Assembly (NCBI GenBank): GCA_020796225.1
Contig: CM036755.1
Span: 85,507,803-85,571,802 of the forward strand
Direction: 5' to 3'
From: Arion vulgaris
Taxonomy: Eukaryota; Mollusca; Gastropoda; Stylommatophora; Arionidae
Length of the DNA stretch: 64,000 nucleotides
Shown: positions 12,540 to 24,989 of the stretch, piece by piece
Layout of the letters: the number at the start of each line of letters is the position of its first letter
Numbering within the stretch: the stretch's first letter is position 1
The notes under the pieces: model-generated
The model's database searches: none
Told to the model about the DNA's origin: nothing
The model's input: the letters and a program-made list of their open reading frames with translations, nothing else
Position numbers and translations under genes: made by a program

Positions 12540-13550
12540 AATAATTTGTTAAACTTAATAATATAAAATATATTTGTTTTATTTGCAATTTGCAGATCAT
12601 TGGTTTAATACAGATCTGTATCGTAAGTACACGACTTTATACAAATAACATCAATACAAGTAGGAGTTCGATTCGAAAACAAATATTTTCCTTCAATAAT
12701 TAAATTAGAGCAATTATATTATAATGGACATGTTAAGCTATGAATATAGATCTATTTTAATGTTTAAACAAAACAACGTTGCATGGTTGCCATGACAACC
12801 GCGGCCATCTTTAAAAATATACCTGTTATTAGAATCGTAAAATTTCAAAACAGACAAATAAATTGAGAAATAAAGGGATGGCCCTAAACTGAGAATATTT
12901 ACATCGACAAGTTCATTTATTTTCTGAAAATTTAAAAAAATATATTTTCATTTTACTTTTAAACTTTTTTGCAAAATAAAAAAGTGTCAAAATTTAAATT
13001 GAAAATTAATTTTAAAAACAATTTCAAAAATGTAATTTAAAATAGCCCTTTTAGCTACAAGTTTATATGGGGGATATTCACCTCAATTCTGTATATCTAG
13101 TTTTAGTATTAATTAAACTAGAAACCCCGACACAAAAAAATGGGAAAAGATTTTCAGACAACTCAATTTTAAACTTAGAATTTGAAAAAAAAAATTGAAT
13201 TGGTTCTTATTAATGGTAATGCTAATCCCAAACAAAATAACATAACTTTTTGTAATTAAGACGATTGCTTCTTTATAGAACTAAAACTTGAAAATGTTTT
13301 TTTGATATAAAAAACCCTAAAGGAGAACTTGCTCAGCTTTCAAAAAAGGAAAATTCGCAGTGAATTCCTCTCACTGTGGCATTGAGGAATGAGAGGGTTT
13401 CTTAGCTAAAAAGGGCACCCAAAGAGAAAATTTTTAAACCCTTTTTCAAGAGGTAAAAACCCTCAACAAAAAAAATCTGCAAATAAGACAAACACGGGAT
13501 ATTATTAGGGAAAAAGACCCCTCAAAGCCCAAAACAGAACAAAAGGGTCA
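12540..13550. other. AT-rich noncoding sequence with one promoter-like cluster
   Basis: No coding frame of interest. The text is AT-rich and of better quality up to about 13,100. The only distinct signal is the X-box/YY1-like cluster at 12,786-12,811. Confidence 0.5.
12786..12811. promoter_or_regulatory. RFX X-box-like palindrome followed by YY1-like site
   Basis: GTTGCCATGACAAC matches the RFX X-box pattern (GTTNCCATGGNAAC) at all but one informative position. It is directly followed by GCGGCCATCTT, which contains the YY1 core CCAT in its usual context. It is a GC-rich island in AT-rich surroundings. X-boxes are classically found upstream of ciliary genes. No first exon is identified nearby, so function is inference. 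Confidence 0.35.
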
Positions 13551-13559
13551 TGATTTTTT

Positions 13560-13840
13560 GACATACACCGGACACTGCAGACTCAACAAACACTTATATA
13601 GACTGGAATAAATAAAAAAGTTTTTGTCAGTGTCAGGGGAACAGACAATGAAATCCTGCAAGACTTTTCTGTGTCAGCTGAAAGCCATGTGGCCACCCCC
13701 ATGACCTAAAAAACAAGCGGGGAAACCTAAGACCTGAAGCTGACGCAGTTTGTGGTCCACAGAAATTAAGACATGACCAGAGATCGTGAAGAAGGAAACC
13801 GGGAAGACCTGAAGGACGCCCGTTGGGGTCGAAAAAAAAT
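13560..13840 (+). pseudogene. LINE C-terminal tail fragment (damaged)
   Basis: Aligns by eye to 62,040-62,300: both have gacactgcagactcaac, acttatatagact, a tgcaagactttt segment, acctgaagctgac and tttgtggtccacag. The translated 62-kb version reads GHCRLNKDLYRLG and then EHILQDFPFL, the C-terminal zinc-knuckle-like segment found after RNase H in Jockey/I-type LINEs. The minus-strand 89-aa frame here is a shadow. Confidence 0.55.
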
Positions 13841-14029
13841 TCCAAACCAGAGATCGCTGAAAAAAAAAGATTAAAACACAATTTTCTAGGGGAAAACCCC
13901 AACAGTTGTATAGACTATGCTAAAAATGATGACTTTATGTTTGTTTAATTTTTGATTAAAGATGGGTGGAGAGAAATGTAAAAAAAAATGACAATCGGGG
14001 GTTTAAATCTTCAAACTGCTTTTCCCAAT

Positions 14030-14265
14030 TTGGGACCCCGAAAAATCTGACATAACCCCCGACATATCACTTGAAGATTTTTCCCCACAATCAAAATTAT
14101 CTGCACTATAACCCCGACATATTTGGGCCAGATTATTTCCCCACAATCAGATATATCTGCACATCACCGGCATACCCTTTAAGATTAGTTCAAATCGATA
14201 TATCTCCCTATAACACGCCGACATATAAAGGAAGATTAGTCCCCACAATCAGAATTAAGTTATAC
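14030..14265. repeat. Minisatellite, about 56-bp unit
   Basis: Four imperfect copies containing ccccgacatat, gaagattagt or a close variant, ccccacaatcag and attatctgcac. Confidence 0.8.
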
Positions 14266-14269
14266 ATGT

Positions 14270-15350
14270 TTTAGTTCATGTTGCATTTAAAAAGAAATAC
14301 ATCATGCTGTCTCTAAAGATATTTTAGATAGTAGTTTCAATAAAAAGTGATACAATTTATTTCAGATAACGAAAAAAAAGGTGTCACTAATAGAAAAGAA
14401 TCAATGAAAGGTGACACGGAATAAACAGTGTAAAACACGCAGTAATGGTTATATACACGGTCACAAAAAAGTGCCCATAATACGAGTAAAACAATGCAAA
14501 CTGAAATGTCCCAAGTAAGATTAAAGTAAAACCCCTCATTTTAAAAGGTAACTAAAAATTAAAAAAAACGAAATGTAAACACAGTGAAAATTAGTAATGT
14601 CCACCCTCATCGTTAAGAAACTTTTATCATAAAGGAAGGCAACCAGAAATCTTAAGTGGTAGCATTGGTACATACAATTTTCCCCAATCTGGAAGTGGGG
14701 AAACATGACAAATGTACGTCCACAAAATTGGAACCACAACCACTGTGTCCATTTAGAAAACCATATTTTCCATATTTCATACACATATAACGTATATCCC
14801 CCATTTTTTACACAACATATTTCCCTATGAAATTTAAAATTTTGTAAGACGATTTTAATGAATTTCACGGGGATCCCTTTTTTCCATGACTTCCATAGAC
14901 CCTCTCTTTACTGTGCAGTTGTCAGATCTTCCTGCCCTCTCTGTTGACTTTTGGAAAGCCTTCCCCAAAATTCGAAAAGACGATGAAAATTAAGTGTGCA
15001 TGGAAAAACCATGTGTTGGCGAGCAGCAAATATCTTTTCATGCCCTACCCCTCTAAGCCATATTGGGTTTTAGGGGGCCCTTTTCCCAAAATGATCGATT
15101 AAGGTTGGGGAACTCCCCGTACTTCCCGAAAGTCAGGGGGAACCCCCCGGAAACCCAAACCCGACGGTTCGTTTGCGCTTGCATGGAAAAATAGGGACCC
15201 CTTAGTTCTTGGGGTAGACCATTTGTTGCCCAAAATCAAAAAGGATCTGTCTTTTAATCAGCAAATAGATCGCTGTTTTTTTAAATTTAAAAAAATAAAA
15301 ATAAAACCTTTACAAAACCTTTATAAAACGAACAACGGGTGGGCAATTTT
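14270..15350. other. Unassigned sequence
   Basis: No gene family recognised. A 110-aa minus-strand frame at 14,536-14,868 has no motif I can identify. The right-hand part grows homopolymer-rich towards PLE copy C. Confidence 0.4.
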
Positions 15351-15359
15351 AAAAACAAA

Positions 15360-17565
15360 CAGGACGACTACATACAAATTTTTAACGAAAATTAAAAAAA
15401 AAAAAAATAGAAATAAAAATAACAAAAAAATTAAAAAAAACAAAACCAGAATAAAAGGGAAAGAGAAAAAAAAAAACTAGAAAATATATAATTAATACTG
15501 CAACATAAATAGTTAAAAAGGGGGGAAAAAAAATTAAAAGAAGATGAAGAATAAATTGACCCCACGGGTAAAAACCAAAGAAAAAAACCGACTCCAGAGC
15601 TCGATGCACCCCCCCGGGGCCGATCGATGGCGGACTGACATCGGCCCTGGAAATACTTGAAATGGGGACGGGGTCAAGCATTGGGGTCGCGCGGGGGCGA
15701 ATCGTCACTGAGCCCTTCCCTTTTTCTCGCCGATATAACCCTTTGGCACCGCTTACAGATAATGGCATAGATAAGTTAGGGGACCGAGGGAAACCATCGT
15801 CAAAAGAAACGTGGCAAAAGGGAAAACATAAGTCCCGGTCGATACATAAAAATTGCTCCGGACGGCCACCTGAACAGGTCAAAATGAGTCTGGATATTAA
15901 AAAGACGGTAAACATATCCTTAAGAATCTGCCCCTTTAAGCCACCAAAGCATTTTGGGGGAAAAAAAACGGGTCTCGGGATCTGACTTAAGGATGACAGA
16001 TGAGGGAAAAAAAACATTTTTAAGTGAACTTGGGGGGAAAGTTAAGATAAGTTTTTCTCAGAGGTGGCCCAATGGGGCTGATGGGGGCCTGTTACGAGTA
16101 TTTTCAACCGATGATACCCCAAAGCCCCCTCCCCGGGGATAGCCGGAAAAAATCAGCATCTCGGCCCCCAAGAAAATTTCGTCCCCAAAAAGGCGACAAG
16201 GCGAAACGGAGAATGCAAAAGTCACGACAAGCCCGGGAAAGGGGGAAAAAATTAAAGGAGAAAATATGTGCATCAAGGCTTGTAATATATGATGTAGTGA
16301 TAAGGATAGGCAGGAGATAGTAATGTAAAAAAAGTTGACACAAGAAGAAAATGTGAGAAGTAAAACGAATAGAAGGTTTGAAAACTTTAATGAAATTAAA
16401 AAGGGGAAAATGGGTTTCAGGCAATCAGTAATGAATACAGTCAAAGTATCGGATAGACAGACGGAAGGGGCCATAATATCTTGAACACCTATTTGGGACA
16501 CATCCCCTTTAAATTCACCTTACGCCTACCCCTATCACTACATCGTATATTAAATCCTACTGATGAAATAGTTTTCTCCTTATATTTTTTCCCATCCCCA
16601 GGCTTTGGGATTTTGCTTTTCCCCTCCCCCTTCTGTTTTTACGGGGCGTGATTTTCTTGAGGACCGGGGATCTTTTTTTCGGGGCCCCAACCCGGAGGGT
16701 TTTTGTCGGGGCATCATCAGTTGAAAACCCTTTTGGCAGGCCTATCACCCCTGGCCCAAACTTGAAAGAGAAAAAACTTATCTTAACTTTCCCCCCCTAT
16801 ATTCACTGGTGAAAATTTTTTATTCCGTCATCTGTCTATCTAAGTAAACCCCGAACCGTTTTTACCCCAACTACCCTTTTGGGGCTTGAGACAAAGCGGG
16901 GGCAATCCCAAATCCAAACCCGACTCTTTTTCATTTCCCAGGGGGCCGTGACTTTTTGTAACCGTTGCATGTGAACAGGCCATTTTTTTTTGCCACGTTT
17001 GATTGACAAGGGTTTTCCCGGGGGTCCCGTAATCTTATCTGCCAAAAAGCGGTAAGGGCATATCGGCGAGAAACAAACTCGGTACATTTCTAAATTGCGC
17101 AAATCCCGCCACCCGGCCCCAAACGATCCCCATTTTGGGTCACGTTTCCGGCCCGCCATCCGTCGGCCCTCGAGATCGTAGTCGATTTGCTGGGGAAATC
17201 GGTTTTTTTTTGGCCGGTCCCCGTGGGTAATTTTCACTTTTTTTAATTTTCTTTCCCATTTTTTAATCTATATGGATATGTTGCATGTTTGTATATATTT
17301 ACTAGTTTTTCTTTTTTCTCCCCCTTCTATTTCTATTTTTTGGTTTTTTTTTGTGTTACTTTTATTTGTTATTGTTTTTTTCCCAGATTTTCGTTTTATT
17401 TCAGGTTTAAAACGTTTGATTTTCGTCCTTTTTTATGTTTACATTGTTACCCTGTTGTTCGTTTTTTTGAAAACCGGGGTCGAAATTGCTTTTTTTGTCA
17501 TTGTTTTTAATGAAAACCGTACTTTGTTTACGTGTTTTGCAATCAAAAGTTTTACGCAGTCTCAT
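15360..17565. mobile_element. Penelope-like element, inverted dimer (copy C, longest damaged copy)
   Basis: The left arm (about 15,360-16,495, minus) covers the 3' tail, the GIY-YIG region (ctcgccgatataa; gcttacagataatggcatag), the linker, and the RT segment that is single-copy in the 48-51 kb element (a block reading KVFKPSIRFTSHI in one frame). The right arm (about 16,510-17,565, plus) starts near cctatcactacatcg and runs through the linker to the tail ending tacgtgttttgcaatcaaa. So here the catalytic RT block lies in the minus arm, whereas in copy D it lies next to the plus arm. All frames are broken. Confidence 0.75.
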
Positions 17566-17579
17566 CTTTTTTGTCAATT

Positions 17580-19790
17580 TAATCAGCATCGGGTCCTCCT
17601 TTTTTGAATACGGTCGGTTTTTCCCGCCCCGCTGCCTGCTGGACACCCAAAGTCCTTCGACTTCTTTAAGAAAGGGGCCCCGTTTGACTGATTGGAACCG
17701 GGGGCATGCCCCCTTTTCATCCATATAGTAGATGGATTTTGGAAAGAGAAGGTTCTGCCCATGTTTGGATCTAAGTCTTGCGAGCAGCCTTGCCCATCAT
17801 CGACTACAGGGGTTAGAGATATATAAAATTTTTGTATCAAATATGTCCACATAGTATAATGTCATAACTAACATTAGACTCAATATACTGTACAAACAAA
17901 CATCTTGATATTGTAATGGAGAAAAAAACATGCATCCGGATATAATCACCAACAAAATCCATTCACATAAATCTCACACATCCATTCAATAAAATCTACA
18001 CAACACACACCCATTGACATAAATCTCAAATCCATTCATAATTCCCAACTCCCATTCGCATAAATCTACAAAACAACAAAATTATTTTTAAATCAAAAAA
18101 TTTCACATACACTTCAAACCAAAACAATTAAATATAACAAATAACAAACATAAGATCACATATAATGTACACAAAACAAAAATCCCCCATAATCAAAACA
18201 ACATTTAATACAAATATAATGAAAATAAAAAACATGAATTGACATAAACATATACTCTGACTGTTAGTTAAAATTAAAATTAAATTAAAATTATAGTTTA
18301 AAAAAATGTCATTAAAATGCGGAAATTTTCTATCTATTTTTAAATGGGAAAAATGAATACACCCAGTGAAATGGTAAGTGGGGAACGAACACAAATGTTT
18401 ATAAAAGGTTTTGTCGTTTGAAGAGTTGTTAATGTGATTGATTATTGTTCAATAAATTTTGTCTATTGTCTATTCCCAGGTGGAAGGTGGTTGGCTGTCA
18501 CAGCGTTAAGCGAGGAGGGGACTTTTTTTTGCAACGGGGTAGATGAGTCCCCCGGGTTTTTTCCGTGTTTTTTAGTGTGGTTTTAAAGCTATCCATTTTT
18601 TTCTTGGTCTTCCCAGTCAGTCCCCGACCTCTTTTTTGGGTTTTGGTGGTTGGTTGTGTTCATTTTTAAATGCCCAAACCACGATTTGTTGTTTTTCGGG
18701 ATTCGGGATAAGTTATCCCCCTTGTTTCTGATGCCCTCATTTCCTAGTCTGTTTTCCTGCGACCCACGTTTTCCCCGCATTTATTTCACACGGTAATTTT
18801 CTGGATGTTTGCTGTAAGAAATAAGTTTGGCACTGGTAAAAAAGGGGTAAAAAATACTTTTATCATCTGCTTTCATTTCCACCTGATTTTGGGGTTGTAG
18901 AAAGGTGCCAACTGGTATCACTGCATTTCCTTTTGACACCTTGTCTTTTTTTTCATCTATTTTTTCCGCCCTCTGAAAAAATGCTGCCAAATATTTGAAT
19001 TGGGAAACCCTTTTTATTCTGGTGTTATCTATTTGTAGTTTGTTGGCTTGGGTTCTGTGATTTTCGGGTCTGGTCTTTGTTTGTTGTTTTCATGGGTTTT
19101 ACACTATTATATTGTCCATTAATTGTAATTTTAAAATTGTTTTTATCAAAACCCCTTTGGATCTCATGATTTTTGCAAGCACCCTTTAAAATTCCATGAC
19201 CAGAAAATATTTTTTCCAAGAAAATTTGATGTTTTGAAATATTTTTTCGGAAATTTAAACAACCCGTTTTACACAATAGTAAAGATTTATACACAGACGC
19301 GTTGTTCAAAAAATACTTTTGGTAACATTGAAATATCGTGAGTTTCACGAATTTCCCCGTGCACCAACCAGTCGATTTTGGGGAAAAAGGGCGTTAAAAT
19401 TGGGATACCGTTTTTGGTTATAGGCGTATCCGCATTTGTATAATTTTTATATATTTTTTTTATCAAAACTGACTTTGATATCACTTTCATAATGAGTCTG
19501 AAGTGCACATTTATAACAATGCAGAAGGTTACATTTTTACTATACCAACACTTCCGTAGGGAATCTAAGAGAGGTCATCTATTTGCGTATTATAACCCTG
19601 AGAAAAAACCCAATGGGCTTGGTCTGAATAGAGAACCTTTTCCGATGGATTAAACGGGAAAAGTCCCCAAATGTCAAAAAGGAAAGGGAAAAAAGAAAAT
19701 TGACGATTTTGCCCGATGTCATAAGACGGAGCTTTTAAAAATGTTTAAAAATAAATTTTTCCTCAAAAAACAAAAATTAAAACTGAAACA
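17580..19790. other. Unassigned sequence with a short ACATAAATC-type repeat
   Basis: From 17,930 to about 18,080 there are 4-5 loose copies of a unit of roughly 30 bp with ccattca and acataaatct. On the minus strand between 19,510 and 18,590 several adjacent frames look protein-like (for example a GIPILTPFFPKIDWLVHGEI segment), but I do not recognise the family and the text is damaged. Confidence 0.35.
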
Positions 19791-19859
19791 GATTGAGATG
19801 ACTTTTCTGGGTATTTTTGGGAAAAGAAGAGCCGCCGGTTCCCCCAAAAAAACTTAGGG

Positions 19860-20520
19860 AGGAATAATTTTGTGAAAACCCAATTTAATTGCTCCCGAAG
19901 TAAATACCTGAAGAGATCCGTGAGCGGGGGAAACATGATATTGATATTTGGACGAACCCTGGGCAATGCTCCCCACACCAAGCAAAGAAGGGCAATCGAG
20001 AGGGTGAACAGAAAAGAAAAAACCAAGAGCAAAGGCCAGCGTATTATCAACACTGGGGAAGTAGTGAAGAAGGTTTTGCCCATGACGGACTTTTTTTTCC
20101 AATCAAAAATACCGACGGTAGGGACTATCACAAGAAATGAATGGACATATTTTCAGGCACTGGATGGAGAAAGATCTCTTAATTTAAAAGACCATGTTTT
20201 GGTAATGGATAATGATCCTATCACAACAGAAAAAGGGAAGAAAAAGTAAAACCCATCAAATACAAAAGATCAAATTGGACTTGGTTTAAGGAAAAGTCAT
20301 TTGATGATACATAAAAACCAGTTGGGCACCGGTGGGATGACAAATAAGAAATTTTTTCATATTGACAAAACACGGAATACGGCCACAGTTTTTGCGACTC
20401 CCTTCCATATCTTTTCCCACCTCAACCCGATAGAGGTCGGGGCAAAGAAAAAGGGGTTGTCGAACAGAACAGGACTTTTAAAATGTGTGATGTTGAAGTT
20501 CTGACACGTGAGTCCTTCTA
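19860..20520 (+). pseudogene. Tc1/IS630-type DDE transposase relic
   Basis: Plus-strand frames together resemble the catalytic domain of IS630/Tc1/mariner transposases: an RTLGNAPHTKQRR segment (usually RRTxGRAPxGxRA after the first Asp), an INTGEV segment, then HVLVMDNDPI with the second catalytic Asp, and 60-70 residues later LNPIEV with the final Glu. The enzyme cuts and pastes its DNA element at TA sites. The first Asp motif is not clear, a frameshift separates the middle and last motifs, and I did not find terminal inverted repeats. Sequence errors could account for the breaks. Alternative: another DDE family. Confidence 0.5.
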
Positions 20521-20639
20521 AATGATAGACATGCAGTTCGGGAAAAGGTGTTGAAAGGGCCCGAGAGGAAGACGAACTGGCACCGAGAGGATTAAAATTT
20601 GTCCAGCCAGTAACAATTATCAACCTCATGGAATCGCAG

Positions 20640-22020
20640 TTTCGGGATGATACAAATATATTTTATTAAAACTGAGAAATAGCAACGTATCATTTCCATA
20701 TCCAAATGCTCACCATCATACAATTTGGGGGGAAAGAAGAAAACCCGGGGGTCTAATGGTGACCGAAGGGAGGATAACTGTTACATTTGACCCAAAGTTC
20801 CCGTTTGCCAAAAGGGCAACCCTTAATTTTTTGACCATCGTTTATGGAGAACACCATGAATAGAATTGACAGGGACAAATTTGGGGATTAAAATCTAAAG
20901 AGCCCCGTATTTAAATTGTCATAAAAGAAAAAGGAATTCGCCGATGGAAAATCCTACACTATGGACACGGGTTACTTTATTTTAGCGTCATGGATATTCA
21001 AAGGTGCTAAAAAATCACGAGATAAAAAAGGAGTTTTCAGAAAATAAATTTTCAAACTTGTCACGAATTAATGGACAGATTTTTTTATAACAATAAATTT
21101 CGATGTTATACGATCTTCATTTATACTTAAATTTTGGTCGTCCGCAAAAAGCACCATTGATTTGGTTGTTTAATTGGTCGTGGGACATTGAAATTGCAAT
21201 AAAGTTTTTTTCCACACCTTTTTCACATTCTGTCTAAAATATGTTAAAGGAAAAGGTAGACCCCAAACAACCATGTATTACCCTGATTTTTTCGAATGTC
21301 TTTGGTCTTTGTTCTTCCAACGGGTAGTATATTGTCTGATATTGCCTACAGGCCCTTTTGACCCCTAGTTTTCAGTGTTTCAAGAATTTTTATTTTTCCC
21401 GAAATGCCCTTTTTTGGATGGGGATGAATAAAAGTGTAGCTTTTTGTTATATTCTAGCTTTTCCCGGTCTCAGAGTGAAGAGGGGCCTTTTTTGCATCCA
21501 CCCCTCTTCTAAACCCTAAATCCAAAAATGATTTTTGATTTCCATATTATTTTTTCCCAAAACGAGAGTAAAAATACAATCATCGTCAAATACGTTTAAA
21601 ATAAATTTATTATTAAGTGGGGATTCAATGTATCATGAAAACTTTGAAGGTAATGTCGATCGATTGATTAATTTTTGTTAATCGAATTATTTTCTCATCA
21701 TTTGTCTATTCTTTGGCCCTCCCATTCCGAGAATCATTTTCAACTCCAAATTATTCGGGGTTGAGGGTTGTAATTTCATATATTTGTTTGTTTGTTTGTT
21801 TGTTTGTTTGTTTGTTTGTTTTTTTTTGTAAAATACAATTATTTTATATTCTGACATTCGCATCATTTCTTAGTAATAAAATTTTTCTTATAAACAAAAA
21901 TCTATGTGACTTTTATTTATCATCAATTCTTCCATTTCTATCAATGATACTTTTGAGAGAATTTTTTGATTGTGTTTCTGTATTTAAAAGCTGCAATTCG
22001 GGAAAGTGTCGAATGACAGT
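20640..22020. other. Unassigned sequence including a (GTTT)n microsatellite
   Basis: About 50 bases of (TTTG/GTTT)n occur at 21,780-21,830. No gene is recognised in the rest. The 107-aa plus-strand frame at 21,713-22,036 runs through the microsatellite (repeated CLFV) and is dismissed. Confidence 0.6.
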
Positions 22021-22029
22021 TAAAGTTAA

Positions 22030-22345
22030 ATGTTAAATCGGGTTTGGGGCATTAGTGATGTTTTAACCGTTGAATGTGTGCATTAGTGATGATAACTCAA
22101 GTTGAATGTGCATTAGATGTTTAATTAACGGGGTTGAAGGGGGGTTTAGTGAGAAACCGTTGAATGGGGCAAGTGATGTATAACTCGTTGAATGGTGACT
22201 ATGAATAAAAGGAAGGGGATTAGTGATGAAACCGTTGAAGGGTATTAGTGATGTATAACCGTGAATGTGTGCTTGTGATGTATAACCGTTGAATGTGGCT
22301 TTGGATGTATAACTGTTGAATGTGTATTATGAAAACCGGGATTTT
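22030..22345. repeat. Minisatellite, about 31-bp unit
   Basis: About ten degenerate copies built on gtgatgtataaccgttgaat and gtgtgcatta. Confidence 0.85.
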
Positions 22346-22559
22346 TGAATAAAAAGATTTTTTCGTTTTACAGACGGCAGGGCTTTTTTTTACTTGACAA
22401 TTTTGGATTTTCGATTTCTCGTTTTCAGCTCAACAAAAGTTCTTCTAAAAAGACTCTGGCCCTTTCGCGTTTGGTTTCCACACAACTCTGTCATCATAGT
22501 TTTTCCTGGCGACCTATGAAAATTTTTTCATTGAGGCCGCATCTTTTTTCTGAGGGGCC

Positions 22560-22632
22560 CCGCGCCCAGCGTTTAGTAGCGCTTTGGGACTACGGGGTGA
22601 CATCACCTGTGTGGGGGTTCAATTCCGCGGGA
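22560..22632 (+). other. tRNA-like sequence, possibly a SINE head
   Basis: A B-box-like GGTTCAATTCC is preceded by an A-box-like tagtagcgctttggg about 45 bases upstream, followed by cgcggg. The spacing fits a tRNA or a tRNA-derived SINE promoter with errors. I could not fold a convincing acceptor stem, so this is not called a tRNA gene. Confidence 0.3.
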
Positions 22633-23049
22633 TGGCAGAAAAAACAGATTCCCCGTTTTGGTGCGTGGACGAGCCAAAAACTGAAAGCTCAAGGGTTTTC
22701 TGGAGGAAGAAAAAAATCTAAGGGGTCTGGGTCCTCTTCCTCCAAAAGTTCACAGAACAACATTTGTTTTTTGGAAATTTTCCATCTTTCACATGCCCAA
22801 CCATCTTATCGTCATGCGGCCCCCGATGGAAGGCAGACCATTTTAGTACCAGAGTTGGTAACTTGTCGTACCCCCGATTTCAAAACTGCAGAGACATCGA
22901 AGGTAAAAGGAGTCACCCCCGGTTTTGGGAGTGGGTTTTTCCCGGGTTTTTACATAGAAAAAATTTAATTACAACTAAAATTTTTGAATCTTCGCCCAAT
23001 GTCAAGTTGTGTTGTTCCACCCTTTTTGATAGTATTCAAATGTAGAGCC

Positions 23050-24985
23050 ACACCACCGACTGATTTTTCACAAGAGAAAGGCTGGAGAACGTGGACCCAA
23101 GATAGCAGAAGTTGAACTTGTTAGATGTTCCCATTTAAAAGTGATATTTTTTGGGTTTACTTTCCATGACAAAACAACTTTTTGGAAACTTATAGTCAGA
23201 AAAATTGGGTCACGTGCTTTTAAAAATTTTGATTAGGATTACGAATATTTTGGGAAAAATTTTTAAAACAAAAATTTTAAAAAATATTTTTAATTTCTTT
23301 AAAGGGAAATGAGACAGAAGTTTTTTTCCAAACATTTAAAGTTTATTAAAAAAAGAAAAGATAAGATTTTTGGGGCAATTCAGAGTTGAAAAAAGATCAA
23401 AAATTTAAAATGAAAGTGAAGTGGGGGGGAAAGGGTTGAAAAGGACGATTGTAAATGAAACGAACATGCGAATGCAAAAATTCAATCAAATTCCAAACCC
23501 AAATCGTTTCCGGGGAGAGCTGATTAAAAATGAAATTTTTATAATTACTACCGTTGATACGTGTCTTTTTTATTATACTATCAAGGTAAATCCATTACAT
23601 TTGTTTTTAATGAATATAAAACTTTACCAAAAATATAATTTAAAAAAAAAGTGAACTTAGAATGTTGAAATATTTGATCGAACAATCACCCCATTTATAT
23701 ATTTAAGGGGCCCAAATTTTATTTCCTTTTCATTTAAGAATAGTTAATCGGTAGTTTGAATTTTAAAAAGATGAAATTTTGACTTTGGGATGGTTATCGA
23801 AAACATGGGAAAAATAAATTGCATATTCAATTTTGGTTTTTTTCATTTGTTTTTAGTTTTAAAATTAAATTTTCCATATTACGACTTTTGTTTTTACCGT
23901 TTGGGGAAAAATGTCCCTGAGATAAAGGGGGAAGAATCTATTATTTAATTATAACAAAAAAAAATGTTGGGCGTCGATTTTAAAATAAACTTTTTTACAA
24001 TTTCGTCTGTTTATTTCAAAACATTGATAAGACACCCAAGGAAGGAAAAATCATTTAATTAATTTTTCAATCACATTTTGGGGTTTTAAATGATGGAAGC
24101 TTCGGGCAAAATAATTACTGACTTGTAATGACTGTTTTTTATTGAGAAAAACGGGCAGATTCAGGAACCCAAAATTTAAAAAAAACGATGTTGTTGAATG
24201 GAAACAAAATTGTATAACCGAGTGTTATCAAACAAGAGCAGTTAAAAGGAAATTTTAGAAGAGTTGTTTTTTGCTCCGTTCCAATATTTCTTTATAATCT
24301 TATGAAATGGACAACACGTTGGAAACTGTAGGGGATGCACGAACCCGTATCCACACTACTTTCCCGGGAAAATTCAGGAAATTTTACGCATGAATTAGTT
24401 CAACAAACCAAAAAATTCAGAACGGACATATTTTTAACAAATGTGCTCTTTCGGGAAACCCCCGGGGAAAAGAAAAACAACATAAAAAAAAAAGAAGATT
24501 TTATGCAGAAATAAAAAATTACAGAAAAATAGGGAGCTGGATAGCTAAAGATGATAACTTTGAATGAGTATTTTGGGCCGCCCCAAACAATTAACCCAAT
24601 AAAGAGAGAAACAAGACATAAATAAAGCTTTTTGGGAAAAGAAAGATATATAAAATAAAAGAGAAAGGGGCCAATCACATACAAAAAGTATATACAACAA
24701 GTTTAAATTTGACTTAAGTCAATAATGTTCCTTGAAAATATTTAGAAATGTGTTTATTTTTAGAACGTTGGGGGGCAGTGGGCGGAACAGATGATGTTTT
24801 GTTGGGGTAATTTACAATATAATTATGACTAGATAAAAAAATTAAAAGTAGAATTATATTGTAAACTTTAAAAAAAAAAGAGAACCAGGGACTTTATTTA
24901 AAATAATTTTTTGTTTGTATTTCAATATTGAGCGATAAATTCCCTTGTAGTGTCCCATCGACGAACGGCTATGTTTAGGTTTTTT
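23050..24985. other. Unassigned AT-rich sequence
   Basis: No gene family or repeat recognised. Short frames on both strands are AT-driven. Confidence 0.45.
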
Positions 24986-24989
24986 TTGG

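Noticed and set aside
15382..16017. 211-aa minus-strand open frame
   Set aside because: It falls in the PLE minus arm; PLE similarity at the DNA level and the expected GIY-YIG reading are in other frames, so the long frame is chance in damaged text.
22345..22968. 207-aa plus-strand open frame
   Set aside because: No recognisable domain, located in error-prone sequence, and overlapping a tRNA-like stretch; composition looks random.
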